A stretch of DNA of 35,802 bases from CAZSWS01 sp964610765 (GTDB lineage: Bacteria > Bacteroidota > Bacteroidia > Bacteroidales > Tannerellaceae), in the NCBI GenBank assembly GCA_964610765.1, contig CAZSWS010000021.1, positions 1 through 35,802 of the forward strand, read 5' to 3'. Position 1 is the first letter of the stretch. Each line of letters begins with the position of its first letter. Positions 16,649-25,160 of this stretch are shown here, in pieces. The translations under genes and the position numbers were made by a program. The notes under the pieces were generated by a model. The model saw nothing but the letters and a program-made list of their open reading frames with translations, was not told where the DNA came from and made no database searches.

Positions 16649-18367
16649 ATGAGACATTGCATAAGCATATTTATCTTACTGTTCTTGTTTTTTTCAACTC
16701 AAGTCTATAGTCAGAACATTAAAGACACTAGAACCCGTGAATATCTGACACCAACTCGCATTATATGGACGTCCGAAAACAATGAAGCAAAAATCACTAA
16801 CCCAAATCAATTGCTTAAAAAAGGTATCGGACAAAGCTTTTTAGGAACAGGAGAAGTATGCACAATGACTAGTACAGCAACCAGTCAAGCATCAATTCTC
16901 GTAGACTTCGGGAAAGAGTTTCATGGTGGGCTTCGTTTTGTCACCGGACAATCAGCCGGAAATAAACCAATTAAAATTAGGGTACGTTTTGGAGAATCTG
17001 TCAGTGAAGCCATGTCTGAGATTGGCGAGAAAGGCAGCATGAACGATCATGCCATGCGTGATTTCGAGATGAGCTTGCCTTGGTTAGGAGTTGCCGAAAC
17101 CGGTCACTCCGGATTCCGTTTTGCCCGCATTGACCTATTAGACACAGATGTCACACTTATCTTACGTGAAATCATCGGTGTATATGTATATAGAGACATC
17201 CCCTATTTAGGCAGTTTCAAGTCAAACGACGAGCGACTTAATAAAATATGGGAAACAGGGGCTTATACCGTTCACTTAAACATGCAAGAATATCTTTGGG
17301 ATGGCATTAAGCGTGACCGTTTGGTTTGGCTTGGCGACTTGCATCCGGAGGTAATGACCATTAACTATGTGTTTGGTTATAACGACGTAGTGCCAAAAAG
17401 CTTAGATTTAGCAAGAGAAACCACACCGCTTCCCGGATGGATGAGCGGCATCAGTTCCTATTCACTTTGGTGGATTATCATTCATAAAGACTGGTATCGC
17501 TATCATGCAGATATGGATTACCTGCGCGAACAGAAAACATACCTAACGGAACTCCTGAACATTCTTTTAACCAAAGTAGATAAGAATGGCAAAGAGCAAA
17601 TGGATGAATCACGTTTCTTAGACTGGCCGTCCAATGCAAACCCGGAAGGAATAGCTGCAGGACTACAGGGGCTTTTATTCATGGCTCTAGAGTCCGGTTC
17701 ATACCTTTGCGACATTCTGGGAGATAAAGACCTTGCCCTAAAGTGTCAAAAGACAGCTAACCGAATGAAAAAATATATCCCCGATCCTAATAATTCAAAA
17801 CAAGCTGCAGCTATACTCAGCCTATCCGGACTGGAAAAGCCGAAGAAAATGAACAAAGAGATAACCAAAAACGGTGTTAAAAACTTCTCTACATTCTACG
17901 GTTATTACATGCTGGGCGCTATGGCTAAAGCCGGAGATTACCAAACGGCTATTGAATATATAAAAACATATTGGGGAGCCATGCTTGACATGGGAGCTAC
18001 CACATTCTGGGAAGATTTCGATATTGACTGGATTCAAAATGCAGGAAGAATAGACGAGCTTGTACCGGAAGGCAAGGTAGATATTCATGCCGACTACGGG
18101 AACTACTGCTATGTAGGTCTTCGTCATAGCCTTTGCCATGGCTGGGCATCCGGACCAACAGCTTGGCTAAACGAACATGTACTAGGCGTTCAAGTTATAG
18201 AGCCAGGATGTGCTACCATCAAGATAGAGCCACACTTAGGAGATCTTGAATGGGTTGAAGGTACTTTCCCTACACCTAAAGGAGTGGTGAAAATCCAACA
18301 TAAAAAGGTGAATGGCAAAATCCAAACAAATATAGATGCTCCGGATGGGATTAAAATCATCCGTTAA
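16649..18367 (+). CDS. Exported GH78-like alpha-L-rhamnosidase
   Basis: This 572-residue protein has a signal peptide (MRHCISIFILLFLFFSTQVYS, cleaved before Q22). After an N-terminal beta-sandwich, an (alpha/alpha)6-barrel domain follows from about residue 190. DGIKRDRLVWLGDLHPE (218-234) corresponds to the conserved GH78 R-x-R-x-x-W-x-GD segment near the catalytic acid. GATTFWEDF (449-457) carries E455 in the position of the proposed base. A small C-terminal beta domain contains the usual CATIKIEPHLGDLEWVEG. Family function is release of terminal alpha-L-rhamnose in the periplasm. It is shorter than many GH78 enzymes because it has fewer accessory sandwich domains. It is the first gene of a three-gene operon, 42 nt ahead of the next. 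Confidence 0.85.
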   Translation: MRHCISIFILLFLFFSTQVYSQNIKDTRTREYLTPTRIIWTSENNEAKITNPNQLLKKGIGQSFLGTGEVCTMTSTATSQASILVDFGKEFHGGLRFVTGQSAGNKPIKIRVRFGESVSEAMSEIGEKGSMNDHAMRDFEMSLPWLGVAETGHSGFRFARIDLLDTDVTLILREIIGVYVYRDIPYLGSFKSNDERLNKIWETGAYTVHLNMQEYLWDGIKRDRLVWLGDLHPEVMTINYVFGYNDVVPKSLDLARETTPLPGWMSGISSYSLWWIIIHKDWYRYHADMDYLREQKTYLTELLNILLTKVDKNGKEQMDESRFLDWPSNANPEGIAAGLQGLLFMALESGSYLCDILGDKDLALKCQKTANRMKKYIPDPNNSKQAAAILSLSGLEKPKKMNKEITKNGVKNFSTFYGYYMLGAMAKAGDYQTAIEYIKTYWGAMLDMGATTFWEDFDIDWIQNAGRIDELVPEGKVDIHADYGNYCYVGLRHSLCHGWASGPTAWLNEHVLGVQVIEPGCATIKIEPHLGDLEWVEGTFPTPKGVVKIQHKKVNGKIQTNIDAPDGIKIIR

Positions 18368-18409
18368 CCATCCTTCAAGCAAATACCATAAAGTACGGAT
18401 TCCTTAAAT

Positions 18410-20785
18410 ATGCTTAGAAAAATAACACTTTTCGCGGCATTATGCTTGCTATGCTATGCATATCTGCCTGCCCAAAACATATCTATCAATCCTAAATACA
18501 CGAAAGGTCATTGGCCTTCTGCCTGGATAACAGCTACTGATGCCCTACCTCGTGATTATGGTATATATCATTTCAGAAAAACATTTGAACTAGCCAATGC
18601 GGAAGAGAGTTTCGTTATTCATGTCTCTGCCGACAATCGGTATATCCTATATGTCAATGGAGAAATAATCACCCGAGGCCCGGCACGAGGAGATTTGCAT
18701 AATTGGTATTTCGAAAGTGTAGATATCGGCAAATATTTAAAAAAAGGGAAAAACACACTGGCTGCTACGGTGTGGAACATGGGCACCTTGGGACCCGTAG
18801 CTCAAATAACCAACCAAACCGGCTTTGTAGTTCAGGGAAACACTGAAAAAGAACAAGTTGCCAATACAAATAGCAGCTGGAAAGCGACTAAAAACGAATC
18901 ATACACACCCTGCTCGACCGATAACGGTCCTCGGCTACATGCCTATATGGTAATCGGACCTGGCGACCAAGTAGACGCCAGCAAATATCCCTGGGGATGG
19001 GAACAACCAGACTTTGACGACTCTGCATGGAATCATGCGGTTCACCTGGCCAGTCCGTCTTACCTAACCCATGGAACTGATAATCTTTGGAATCTAACCC
19101 CACGAAACATTCCACTGATGGAAGAGTCTTTTCAGCGCATGAAAGAAGTTAGAAAAAGCACCGGCATAACGGCAGACAATGGTTTTCTTACCGGTAAAAA
19201 GTCACTCATCATTCCTCCCAATCAATCCGTCAAACTATTGATTGACCAAGGACATAACACAGTCGTTTATCCGGTTCTTAAACTTAACAAAGGGGCTAAA
19301 ACCACTATCCAAATGACCTATACTGAAGCTCTACTGGATAAGAATATGCAAAAAGGCAACCGCAATGAAATAGAGGGTAGAGATGTACATGGCAACTATG
19401 ACATTTTCATTGCCGATGGAGGAGATAATCGCACATTTAGTCCTCTATGGATAAGAACTTTTCGTTATTTAGAACTAGCTATACAAACAAAAGAAGAAGC
19501 CTTAGAAATCACCGACTTGTACGGTTTATACTCCGGCTATCCTTTCGAGGCAGTCGCTTCATTCAAATCAAACGACGCAAGCATGGATGATATCTGGGAG
19601 GTCGGCTGGAGAACCGCACGACTTTGTGCCGGAGAAACCTATTACGACTGTCCTTATTATGAACAACTACAATATCCCGGTGATACACGGGTACAAGCAC
19701 TCATCTCGCTCTATGTAACAGGTGATGACCGCTTAATGAAAAAGGCTATTTTAGACTTTTACAACTCCAGGGTTCCTGAAGGTCTGACACAGGGCCGCTA
19801 TCCCAGCAGCCGACTACAAGTCATCCCTCCTTATTCCCTTTACTGGATTTCCATGATTTATGATTTTTGGATGCATCGCCAGGAAGATAGTTTTATCAAG
19901 CAATTTCTTCCTGCTATCAATGGCATACTCTTCTGGTACGAACAACGTATCGACGAAGAAAAGCAAATGTTAGGCCCCATGGAATGGTGGAACTTTACAG
20001 ACTATACGGATGTATTCCCGGGTGGGGTAGCTCCGGGGTCAAACGATGGCAACTCTTCGTTACTCACCATGCATTATGTCTATACTTTGAAGCAGGCAGC
20101 GGCCTTATATAATCGCTTTGGACTTACTGACGAAAGCCTTCGTCTTAGCAATATAGCCAAACGATTAAGCCAAGGAACCCTTACACATTGCTTTGACCGT
20201 GAACGTAAGCTCATGGCTGACACTCCTGAGAAGAGCAGCTATAGTCAACACGCCAGTATCATGGGAGTTCTTTCAGAAACGATAGCAAATAATCAATGGA
20301 AAGAAGTGATGAAAAACGTAGTTGAAGACCCAACATTAGGACCCGTCACTTTTTACTATCGCTTTTACTTGACACAGGCGCTTAAAAAAGCAGGCTTGGG
20401 CGATTTGTACTATCCTTCTCTTCAATATTGGCGTGATATGCTGGCAATAGGACTAACGACCTTTGCCGAAAAGCCTGAACCGGCCCGTTCAGATTGTCAT
20501 GCCTGGAGTGCTAGCCCGCTATATGACTACTTTGCTGTCATCTGTGGTATCAACCCTATCTCAGCAGGCTTTAAACATATTGAAATAGCTCCTTCGCTTG
20601 GCGAACTCAAAGAAATAACTGCCAGTATGCCACACCCTGATGGAAGCATTGAAGTATCTCTCAAACGAAAAGGGAAAACGGGCATAGAAGGCAGCATATC
20701 CTTACCGAATCAAACAGTCGGCACGTTTGTATGGCAAGGAAAAACACTGGATTTAAAACCCGGCACACAACATATATCTTTATAA
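18410..20785 (+). CDS. Exported GH78-like alpha-L-rhamnosidase (large form)
   Basis: This 791-residue protein has a signal peptide (MLRKITLFAALCLLCYAYLPA). The N-terminal region (about 30-240) is a lectin-like beta-sandwich with SADNRYILYVNGEIITRGP and DDSAWNHA, as in GH78 N domains. A second sandwich follows, and the catalytic (alpha/alpha)6 barrel begins at about 385. YYDCPYYEQLQYPGDTR (411-427) aligns with the conserved GH78 block and gives E418 as a candidate acid. TTFAEKPEPARSDCHAWS gives E687 as a candidate base. The C-terminal domain contains FKHIEIAPSLG. The two GH78-like proteins of this operon are different enough that different linkages or substrates are likely. It sits 12 nt upstream of the GH106-like gene. 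Confidence 0.88.
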   Translation: MLRKITLFAALCLLCYAYLPAQNISINPKYTKGHWPSAWITATDALPRDYGIYHFRKTFELANAEESFVIHVSADNRYILYVNGEIITRGPARGDLHNWYFESVDIGKYLKKGKNTLAATVWNMGTLGPVAQITNQTGFVVQGNTEKEQVANTNSSWKATKNESYTPCSTDNGPRLHAYMVIGPGDQVDASKYPWGWEQPDFDDSAWNHAVHLASPSYLTHGTDNLWNLTPRNIPLMEESFQRMKEVRKSTGITADNGFLTGKKSLIIPPNQSVKLLIDQGHNTVVYPVLKLNKGAKTTIQMTYTEALLDKNMQKGNRNEIEGRDVHGNYDIFIADGGDNRTFSPLWIRTFRYLELAIQTKEEALEITDLYGLYSGYPFEAVASFKSNDASMDDIWEVGWRTARLCAGETYYDCPYYEQLQYPGDTRVQALISLYVTGDDRLMKKAILDFYNSRVPEGLTQGRYPSSRLQVIPPYSLYWISMIYDFWMHRQEDSFIKQFLPAINGILFWYEQRIDEEKQMLGPMEWWNFTDYTDVFPGGVAPGSNDGNSSLLTMHYVYTLKQAAALYNRFGLTDESLRLSNIAKRLSQGTLTHCFDRERKLMADTPEKSSYSQHASIMGVLSETIANNQWKEVMKNVVEDPTLGPVTFYYRFYLTQALKKAGLGDLYYPSLQYWRDMLAIGLTTFAEKPEPARSDCHAWSASPLYDYFAVICGINPISAGFKHIEIAPSLGELKEITASMPHPDGSIEVSLKRKGKTGIEGSISLPNQTVGTFVWQGKTLDLKPGTQHISL

Positions 20786-20797
20786 ACACATATCATT

Positions 20798-23700
20798 ATG
20801 AATAGCATTAGAAAAACAATAATGAATCATCTTATCATTATCCTCTTAGTTACGGGGTTAATGACTAGCCTTTCATCGTGCGACCCAACAAGTCAGCAGC
20901 AAAACATATCCGTTCAAGAATTGGAAAAAGGGTTTAAAGAAATCCCCGATGATATACAAACCAGCGTTTATTGGTATTGGATATCTGACAACCTTTCCAA
21001 AGAAGGCGTCATTAAAGATTTAGAATCCATGAAAGCCGTAGGTATCAATCGGGCATTTATTGGTAACATCGGACTTCCTCCGGCAGACCAGCCTTACGGA
21101 ACGGTTAAATTATTTTCAGATGAATGGTGGGATATCTTACACACTGCTCTTAAAAAAGCAGGCGAACTAAACATCGAAATAGGTATATTCAATAGTCCGG
21201 GATGGAGTCAGTCCGGAGGTCCTTGGATCAAACCGGAACAATCAATGCGCTATCTCAATACTTCGAAAGTAACCGTTGAAGGACCGCAACAACTGTCATT
21301 ACAACTAGCAAAGCCTGCTGAAATATTTCAAGACTATAAAACGCTGGCTTGTCGCATAGACAAAGAGCAGACGCTGAACACAAGCAACACACGCATTAGT
21401 TCGACTCCACAACTCACTGAAGTAACTCATTTGATAGACAAAAACGAAGAGACTGAACTTAATTTGGGAACAAATAACGAACTCACTCTTTTGCTGGAAA
21501 CAGATGAAAAGCAACCTATTCGTTCCATAATCGTCACACCGGCACATCGCCCTATTGATATAGATGTAGACATTCAAGTCAAAGAAGGTGAAACCTACAA
21601 GACCATCAAGCGTTTTAACGTAAACCGCACAAATCCGAGCAGCAATGTAGGCTTTAATCCGTATGGTGAAGTAGTGATGTCTCTTCCTGAAACAAATGAA
21701 CAATCATATAAAATTCATATCACAAATCGTTCACACAATGCCGGCATTCGGGAAATCAGTCTGTCGTCTGCCATCTTACAAGAACGATATGTAGAAAAGA
21801 GTTTGGCTAAAATGTTTCAATCTCCCCTACCTTATTGGCATGACTATCTGTGGGAAGCACAATCAGACAACAGTAAAAGCGAAGGAGCTATTGCCAAAAA
21901 AGACATCTTAGACATCAGCGAATTTGTAGATAAAAATGGTTTATTGACTTGGGAAGCACCGGAAGGGAATTGGCTTATCTTACGTACAGGCATGTCGCCA
22001 ACGGGTGTAACCAACGGACCGGCCTCTGCAGAAGGAGTAGGCTTAGAGGTTGACAAGATGAGTACCGAGCATGTACTTAGCCATTTTGATGCCTTCCTAG
22101 GTGAAATCATCCAACGTATTCCGGCAGAAGACCGTAAAACCTGGAAAGTCGTCGTTCAAGACAGCTATGAAACAGGCGGACAAAACTGGACAGACAAGCT
22201 AAAAGAAGATTTCACCACACAATATGGCTATGATCCTACTCCATTTATACCGGCACTAAGCGGATATGTTGTTGAGAACAGAGACATTACCGACCGTTTC
22301 TTATGGGATTTAAGAAGACTCATTGCAGATAAGGTGGCTTACGACTATGTGGGCGGTTTACGCGACATTAGCCACAAACACGGACTGACAACCTGGCTTG
22401 AGAACTACGGTCACTGGGGTTTCCCCGGCGAGTTTCTTCAATATGGAGGACAGTCTGACGAGATAGGTGGTGAGTTTTGGAGCGAAGGTGAACTGGGAGA
22501 TATTGAAAACAAAGCAGCTTCTTCTTGCGCACATATCTACGGAAAGAAAAAAGTATCGGCCGAGTCTTTCACTTGTGCCGGAGGACCTTTCACCAGACAT
22601 CCGTACAGAATGAAACAACGTGGTGATCGCTTTTTTGCTGAAGGCATCAATAACACCTTGCTACATGTATATATACAGCAAGCATACGAAGATAAAGAAC
22701 CCGGCATGAATGCTTGGTTTGGCAACGAATTTAATCGCAAGAACACCTGGTTTTATGATATGGATGTTTTTGTTGACTACCTGAAGCGATGCAACTTTAT
22801 GCTGCAACAAGGCACGTATATTGCAGATGTAGCTTATTTCATTGGCGAAGATACACCTAAAATGACCGGCGTTAGAAATCCTGAAATACCGAAAGGTTAT
22901 TCGTATGACTACATGAATGCCGAGGTTATTCTAAAATATCTTACGGTCCAAAATGGCTTACTTACCCTACCCAGTGGCATACAATACAAAGTATTGGTTC
23001 TGCCGGAACTGAACACCATGAGACCGGAAGTATTGCAAAAGATTAGGCGATTGACAGAGGCAGGTGGAGTCATTTTAGGGAATCCCCCTAGCATTTCACC
23101 TAGCTATGAGAACTATCCCGCTGCTGACGAAGAAGTTAAAAAGTTAGCTAACATTCTCTGGGGAGATATGGATGGCGTGAATAAGAAGCACCACAACGTA
23201 GGGAAAGGCATCGTTGCCTCCGGAATGAGTCTTGAAGAATTATTTGAACTACTCTCAGTAACTCCTGACTTTAACACACACGGTGCTAATATCGCTGTTG
23301 AGTTTATTCATCGTCAACTGAATAACGGAGAAGCCTATTTCATAACGAATCAGGAAGAGAAAGAAATACAGTTTACGGCTTCATTCAGAGTGGATGGACT
23401 AACACCTGAACTATGGGATCCGGTTACAGGAACAACTCGAATACTTCCGCAATACACAGTAACTGAAGGAACTACAACCATAGACCTACGGCTACATCCT
23501 TTAGAAAGTGCTTTTATCGTATTCAGACCGACAAGTGAAGTCAAAGCAAACCCATCCGGTGTGAATTATCCGCCTAAAGAAGCAAGCAAAATACTGGAAG
23601 GCTCATGGAGCGTTCAGTTTGACCCTGCAAGACGTGGACCTGCTGAACCTGTTATCATGAATGAGCTGAAAGACTGGACACAGTTTGAAGACGATAATAT

Positions 23701-24067
23701 TAAGTATTTCTCAGGAGATGCCACCTATACGAAAACCTTCGACTATACGGAAGATATCAAGAACAAGCGAGTTTTCATCCGCTTAAATCCGCTTACCTCA
23801 ATTGCAGAAGTTAAGATAAACAGTCAATCTGCCGGAAAAATATGGACAGCACCTTGGGAGATTGATATCACAGACTATCTTCAGAAAGAAGACAACATCT
23901 TAGAGATACGGGTCGTAAACAACTGGGTTAACCGACTGATTGGTGATGCACGCTTACCTGAAGGAGAAAGGAAAACATGGGCTCCGGTCAATCTATATAA
24001 CGGAACTGAGGGTTTACAACCATCCGGACTTACAGGACCTGTTGAAATATTTAGCGTTCACTATTGA
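20798..24067 (+). CDS. GH106-like alpha-L-rhamnosidase lipoprotein
   Basis: This 1089-residue protein has a lipoprotein signal with lipobox LSSC at C28, so it is membrane-anchored, facing the periplasm or surface. VYWYWISDNLSKEGVIKDLE and FNSPGWSQSGGPW in the N-terminal third are typical of the GH106 catalytic barrel. Candidate catalytic glutamates are E458 in QDSYETGGQNW and E589 in VSAESFTCAGGP. The C-terminal part contains beta-sandwich modules, ending with a galactose-binding-like domain (GDATYTKTF, VFIRLNPLTSIAEVKIN). GH106 enzymes remove alpha-L-rhamnose from pectic or microbial glycans. With the two GH78-like proteins it forms a rhamnose-removing set. No SusC/SusD pair or polysaccharide lyase is in the operon, so uptake and backbone cleavage must be encoded elsewhere. 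Confidence 0.88.
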   Translation: MNSIRKTIMNHLIIILLVTGLMTSLSSCDPTSQQQNISVQELEKGFKEIPDDIQTSVYWYWISDNLSKEGVIKDLESMKAVGINRAFIGNIGLPPADQPYGTVKLFSDEWWDILHTALKKAGELNIEIGIFNSPGWSQSGGPWIKPEQSMRYLNTSKVTVEGPQQLSLQLAKPAEIFQDYKTLACRIDKEQTLNTSNTRISSTPQLTEVTHLIDKNEETELNLGTNNELTLLLETDEKQPIRSIIVTPAHRPIDIDVDIQVKEGETYKTIKRFNVNRTNPSSNVGFNPYGEVVMSLPETNEQSYKIHITNRSHNAGIREISLSSAILQERYVEKSLAKMFQSPLPYWHDYLWEAQSDNSKSEGAIAKKDILDISEFVDKNGLLTWEAPEGNWLILRTGMSPTGVTNGPASAEGVGLEVDKMSTEHVLSHFDAFLGEIIQRIPAEDRKTWKVVVQDSYETGGQNWTDKLKEDFTTQYGYDPTPFIPALSGYVVENRDITDRFLWDLRRLIADKVAYDYVGGLRDISHKHGLTTWLENYGHWGFPGEFLQYGGQSDEIGGEFWSEGELGDIENKAASSCAHIYGKKKVSAESFTCAGGPFTRHPYRMKQRGDRFFAEGINNTLLHVYIQQAYEDKEPGMNAWFGNEFNRKNTWFYDMDVFVDYLKRCNFMLQQGTYIADVAYFIGEDTPKMTGVRNPEIPKGYSYDYMNAEVILKYLTVQNGLLTLPSGIQYKVLVLPELNTMRPEVLQKIRRLTEAGGVILGNPPSISPSYENYPAADEEVKKLANILWGDMDGVNKKHHNVGKGIVASGMSLEELFELLSVTPDFNTHGANIAVEFIHRQLNNGEAYFITNQEEKEIQFTASFRVDGLTPELWDPVTGTTRILPQYTVTEGTTTIDLRLHPLESAFIVFRPTSEVKANPSGVNYPPKEASKILEGSWSVQFDPARRGPAEPVIMNELKDWTQFEDDNIKYFSGDATYTKTFDYTEDIKNKRVFIRLNPLTSIAEVKINSQSAGKIWTAPWEIDITDYLQKEDNILEIRVVNNWVNRLIGDARLPEGERKTWAPVNLYNGTEGLQPSGLTGPVEIFSVHY

Positions 24068-24092
24068 CATCTTATATTTTTAAAAACTAAAA

Positions 24093-24138
24093 AAACGCCT
24101 GATAGGAAGTGGATATTTAATCTCCTTATCAGGCGTTT
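24093..24138. terminator. First of two stacked terminator hairpins
   Basis: AAACGCCTGATA (24093-24104) pairs perfectly with TATCAGGCGTTT (24127-24138) over 12 bp, around a 22-nt loop that can form a further GGA/TCC pairing. It lies 25 nt after the GH106-like stop codon. Confidence 0.8.
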
Positions 24139-24184
24139 ATAAAAAGTGCGGGAAAAGAGTTAACTCTTTTCCCGCACTTTTTAT
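24139..24184. terminator. 46-bp perfect palindrome, second stacked terminator
   Basis: Bases 24139-24161 are the exact reverse complement of 24162-24184, with no unpaired centre (GAGTTAACTC in the middle). The ends are AT-rich, giving U tracts in either direction. It can therefore terminate both the rhamnosidase operon and the convergent rubredoxin gene, whose stop codon is 15 nt away. Confidence 0.88.
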
Positions 24185-24198
24185 TATTTCACAATCAA

Positions 24199-24369
24199 TT
24201 AATTGGCGTAATCTACCGGAACGAATTCTTCTTTTCCTACACCACAAACTGGGCACACCCAATCTTCCGGAATATCTTCAAACGCTGTTCCTGGTGCTAT
24301 ACCACCATCGGGATCGCCTTCTGCGGGATCATAAATATATCCGCATGGTTCGCATTCATACTTTTGCAT
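24199..24369 (-). CDS. Rubredoxin
   Basis: This 56-residue iron protein carries one electron at a mononuclear Fe(Cys)4 site. The four ligands are in CEPCGYIYDP (C6, C9) and CPVCGVGKEEF (C39, C42), and the region between (GDPDGGIAPGTAF, IPEDW) matches rubredoxins closely. In anaerobes it commonly feeds electrons to peroxide- or superoxide-reducing enzymes such as rubrerythrin; no such partner is adjacent. It has a consensus promoter just upstream, part of which lies inside a 55-bp repeat that recurs beyond the toxin-antitoxin module. Confidence 0.97.
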   Translation of the reverse strand: MQKYECEPCGYIYDPAEGDPDGGIAPGTAFEDIPEDWVCPVCGVGKEEFVPVDYAN

Positions 24370-24406
24370 AGTCTCTAAATATTAATAGTTAAACATTGAT
24401 TTGTTA

Positions 24407-24437
24407 CAAATTTAATCATTTGGTCGAACTTCACAAA
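24407..24437 (-). promoter_or_regulatory. Consensus Bacteroidetes promoter for rubredoxin
   Basis: On the minus strand, TTTG (24434-24437), a 19-bp gap, then TAAATTTG (24407-24414) match both promoter boxes exactly. Transcription would start about 30 nt before the rubredoxin ATG. The -33 box lies inside copy 1 of the 55-bp direct repeat. Confidence 0.8.
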
Positions 24438-24469
24438 TGAGCTATCGATTTATTCAATAACTTCATTTT
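24415..24469 (+). repeat. 55-bp direct repeat, copy 1, left of the HipBST-like module
   Basis: This copy matches 26269-26323 at 53 of 55 positions (differences at 24429 C/T and 24448 A/T), in the same orientation. The shared block begins ATCATTTGGTCGAA and ends AATAACTTCATTTT. Sequence on either side of the block is unrelated between the copies. It overlaps the rubredoxin promoter. Confidence 0.95.
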
Positions 24470-24535
24470 GTTGACCCACTGCTCCGACCCACCTACCTTT
24501 GGTCAAGTTTGCATCTATGACAGGGCGCGTCACAG

Positions 24536-24612
24536 AAAGTGCAATATAATGACTCTTTGGGGGTAGTTTATCTGATTAATATATTATATTTGCATAAAAG
24601 TGCAATATAATG
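24536..24612 (+). promoter_or_regulatory. hipB promoter region with two 16-bp direct repeats (candidate operators)
   Basis: AAAGTGCAATATAATG occurs at 24536-24551 and again at 24597-24612, 61 bp apart; the second copy contains the hipB start codon. Between them lies an exact -7 box, TATATTTG, at 24585-24592. Two identical sites flanking the promoter are a plausible arrangement for autorepression by the HipB product. Transcription would begin only about 10 nt before the ATG. Confidence 0.6.
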
Positions 24613-24825
24613 CTCGAAGAGAATCTATATATAAAAATCAAAGAACGGCGCAATCTTTTGGGTATCACTCAACAAGATTTAGCTGATATTTCCGGAGTTG
24701 CTTTGAGAACAGTAAAGCAAATAGAAAGTGGAAGAGGAAATCCATCTGTCAGTACGCTGAACAAAATAGCGAATGTTCTGGGTTTGTCTGTAGATTTAGT
24801 TGTCAAAAAATTAGATGAAGCATGA
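24610..24825 (+). CDS. hipB: HipB-like XRE-family antitoxin/repressor
   Basis: This 71-residue protein is a single helix-turn-helix domain of the Cro/XRE type. IKERRNLLGITQQDLADISG and LRTVKQIESGRGNPSVSTL form the DNA-binding core. In hipBA-type modules such a protein binds the promoter and often the kinase toxin. Here it is followed directly by two genes that together cover a HipA kinase: the hipS start overlaps the hipB stop by 4 nt (ATGA). Two 16-bp direct repeats around its promoter are likely operators. Confidence 0.88.
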   Translation: MLEENLYIKIKERRNLLGITQQDLADISGVALRTVKQIESGRGNPSVSTLNKIANVLGLSVDLVVKKLDEA

Positions 24826-25160
24826 GAAAAGCAAATGTATACGTCAATAATGAATTGGCCGGGATATTATTAGAGAATTCCGATGGCTCTTTTGTCTTTT
24901 CTTATACAGATGAGTACTTCTACAACGACAGAAGATCTTCAATTAGCTTAACATTGCCTAAGTCCCAAAAGGAATATCACTCATCCAATTTATTTCCTTT
25001 CTTCTTCAATATGTTATCAGAAGGTGTAAATAAAGGCGTTCAGCTTCAAAAATATAAAATTGACGCAGATGATTATTTTGGCTTACTATTAACTACTGCA
25101 CAAGAAGACACTATAGGGGCGATAACAATAAAACCTATTGAAGATGACAAAATTGATTGA
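24822..25160 (+). CDS. HipS-like protein (separate HipA N-terminal subdomain)
   Basis: This 112-residue protein matches the small N-terminal subdomain that is fused to the kinase in classical HipA. Visible features are VYVNNELAGILLE, FVFSYTDEYF, SISLTLPKSQKEY, LFPFFFNMLSEG, and DDYFGLLLTTAQEDTIGAITI. In the three-gene HipBST systems described in E. coli O127, this piece (HipS) is a separate protein and acts as the antitoxin that holds the kinase inactive; I infer the same role. It is an intact gene, not a frameshift product: it has its own stop, and the kinase gene starts with its own ATG 17 nt inside its end. Confidence 0.82.
   Translation: MRKANVYVNNELAGILLENSDGSFVFSYTDEYFYNDRRSSISLTLPKSQKEYHSSNLFPFFFNMLSEGVNKGVQLQKYKIDADDYFGLLLTTAQEDTIGAITIKPIEDDKID

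Noticed and set aside
21305..21703. A 132-codon minus-strand open frame inside the GH106-like gene, and similar antisense frames in other large genes.
   Set aside because: They are shadows of strongly supported coding sequence and have no recognisable product.
24470..24535. Possible remnant of a mobile element between the left 55-bp repeat and hipB.
   Set aside because: No transposase or integrase coding sequence, terminal inverted repeats or recognisable recombination site could be seen.
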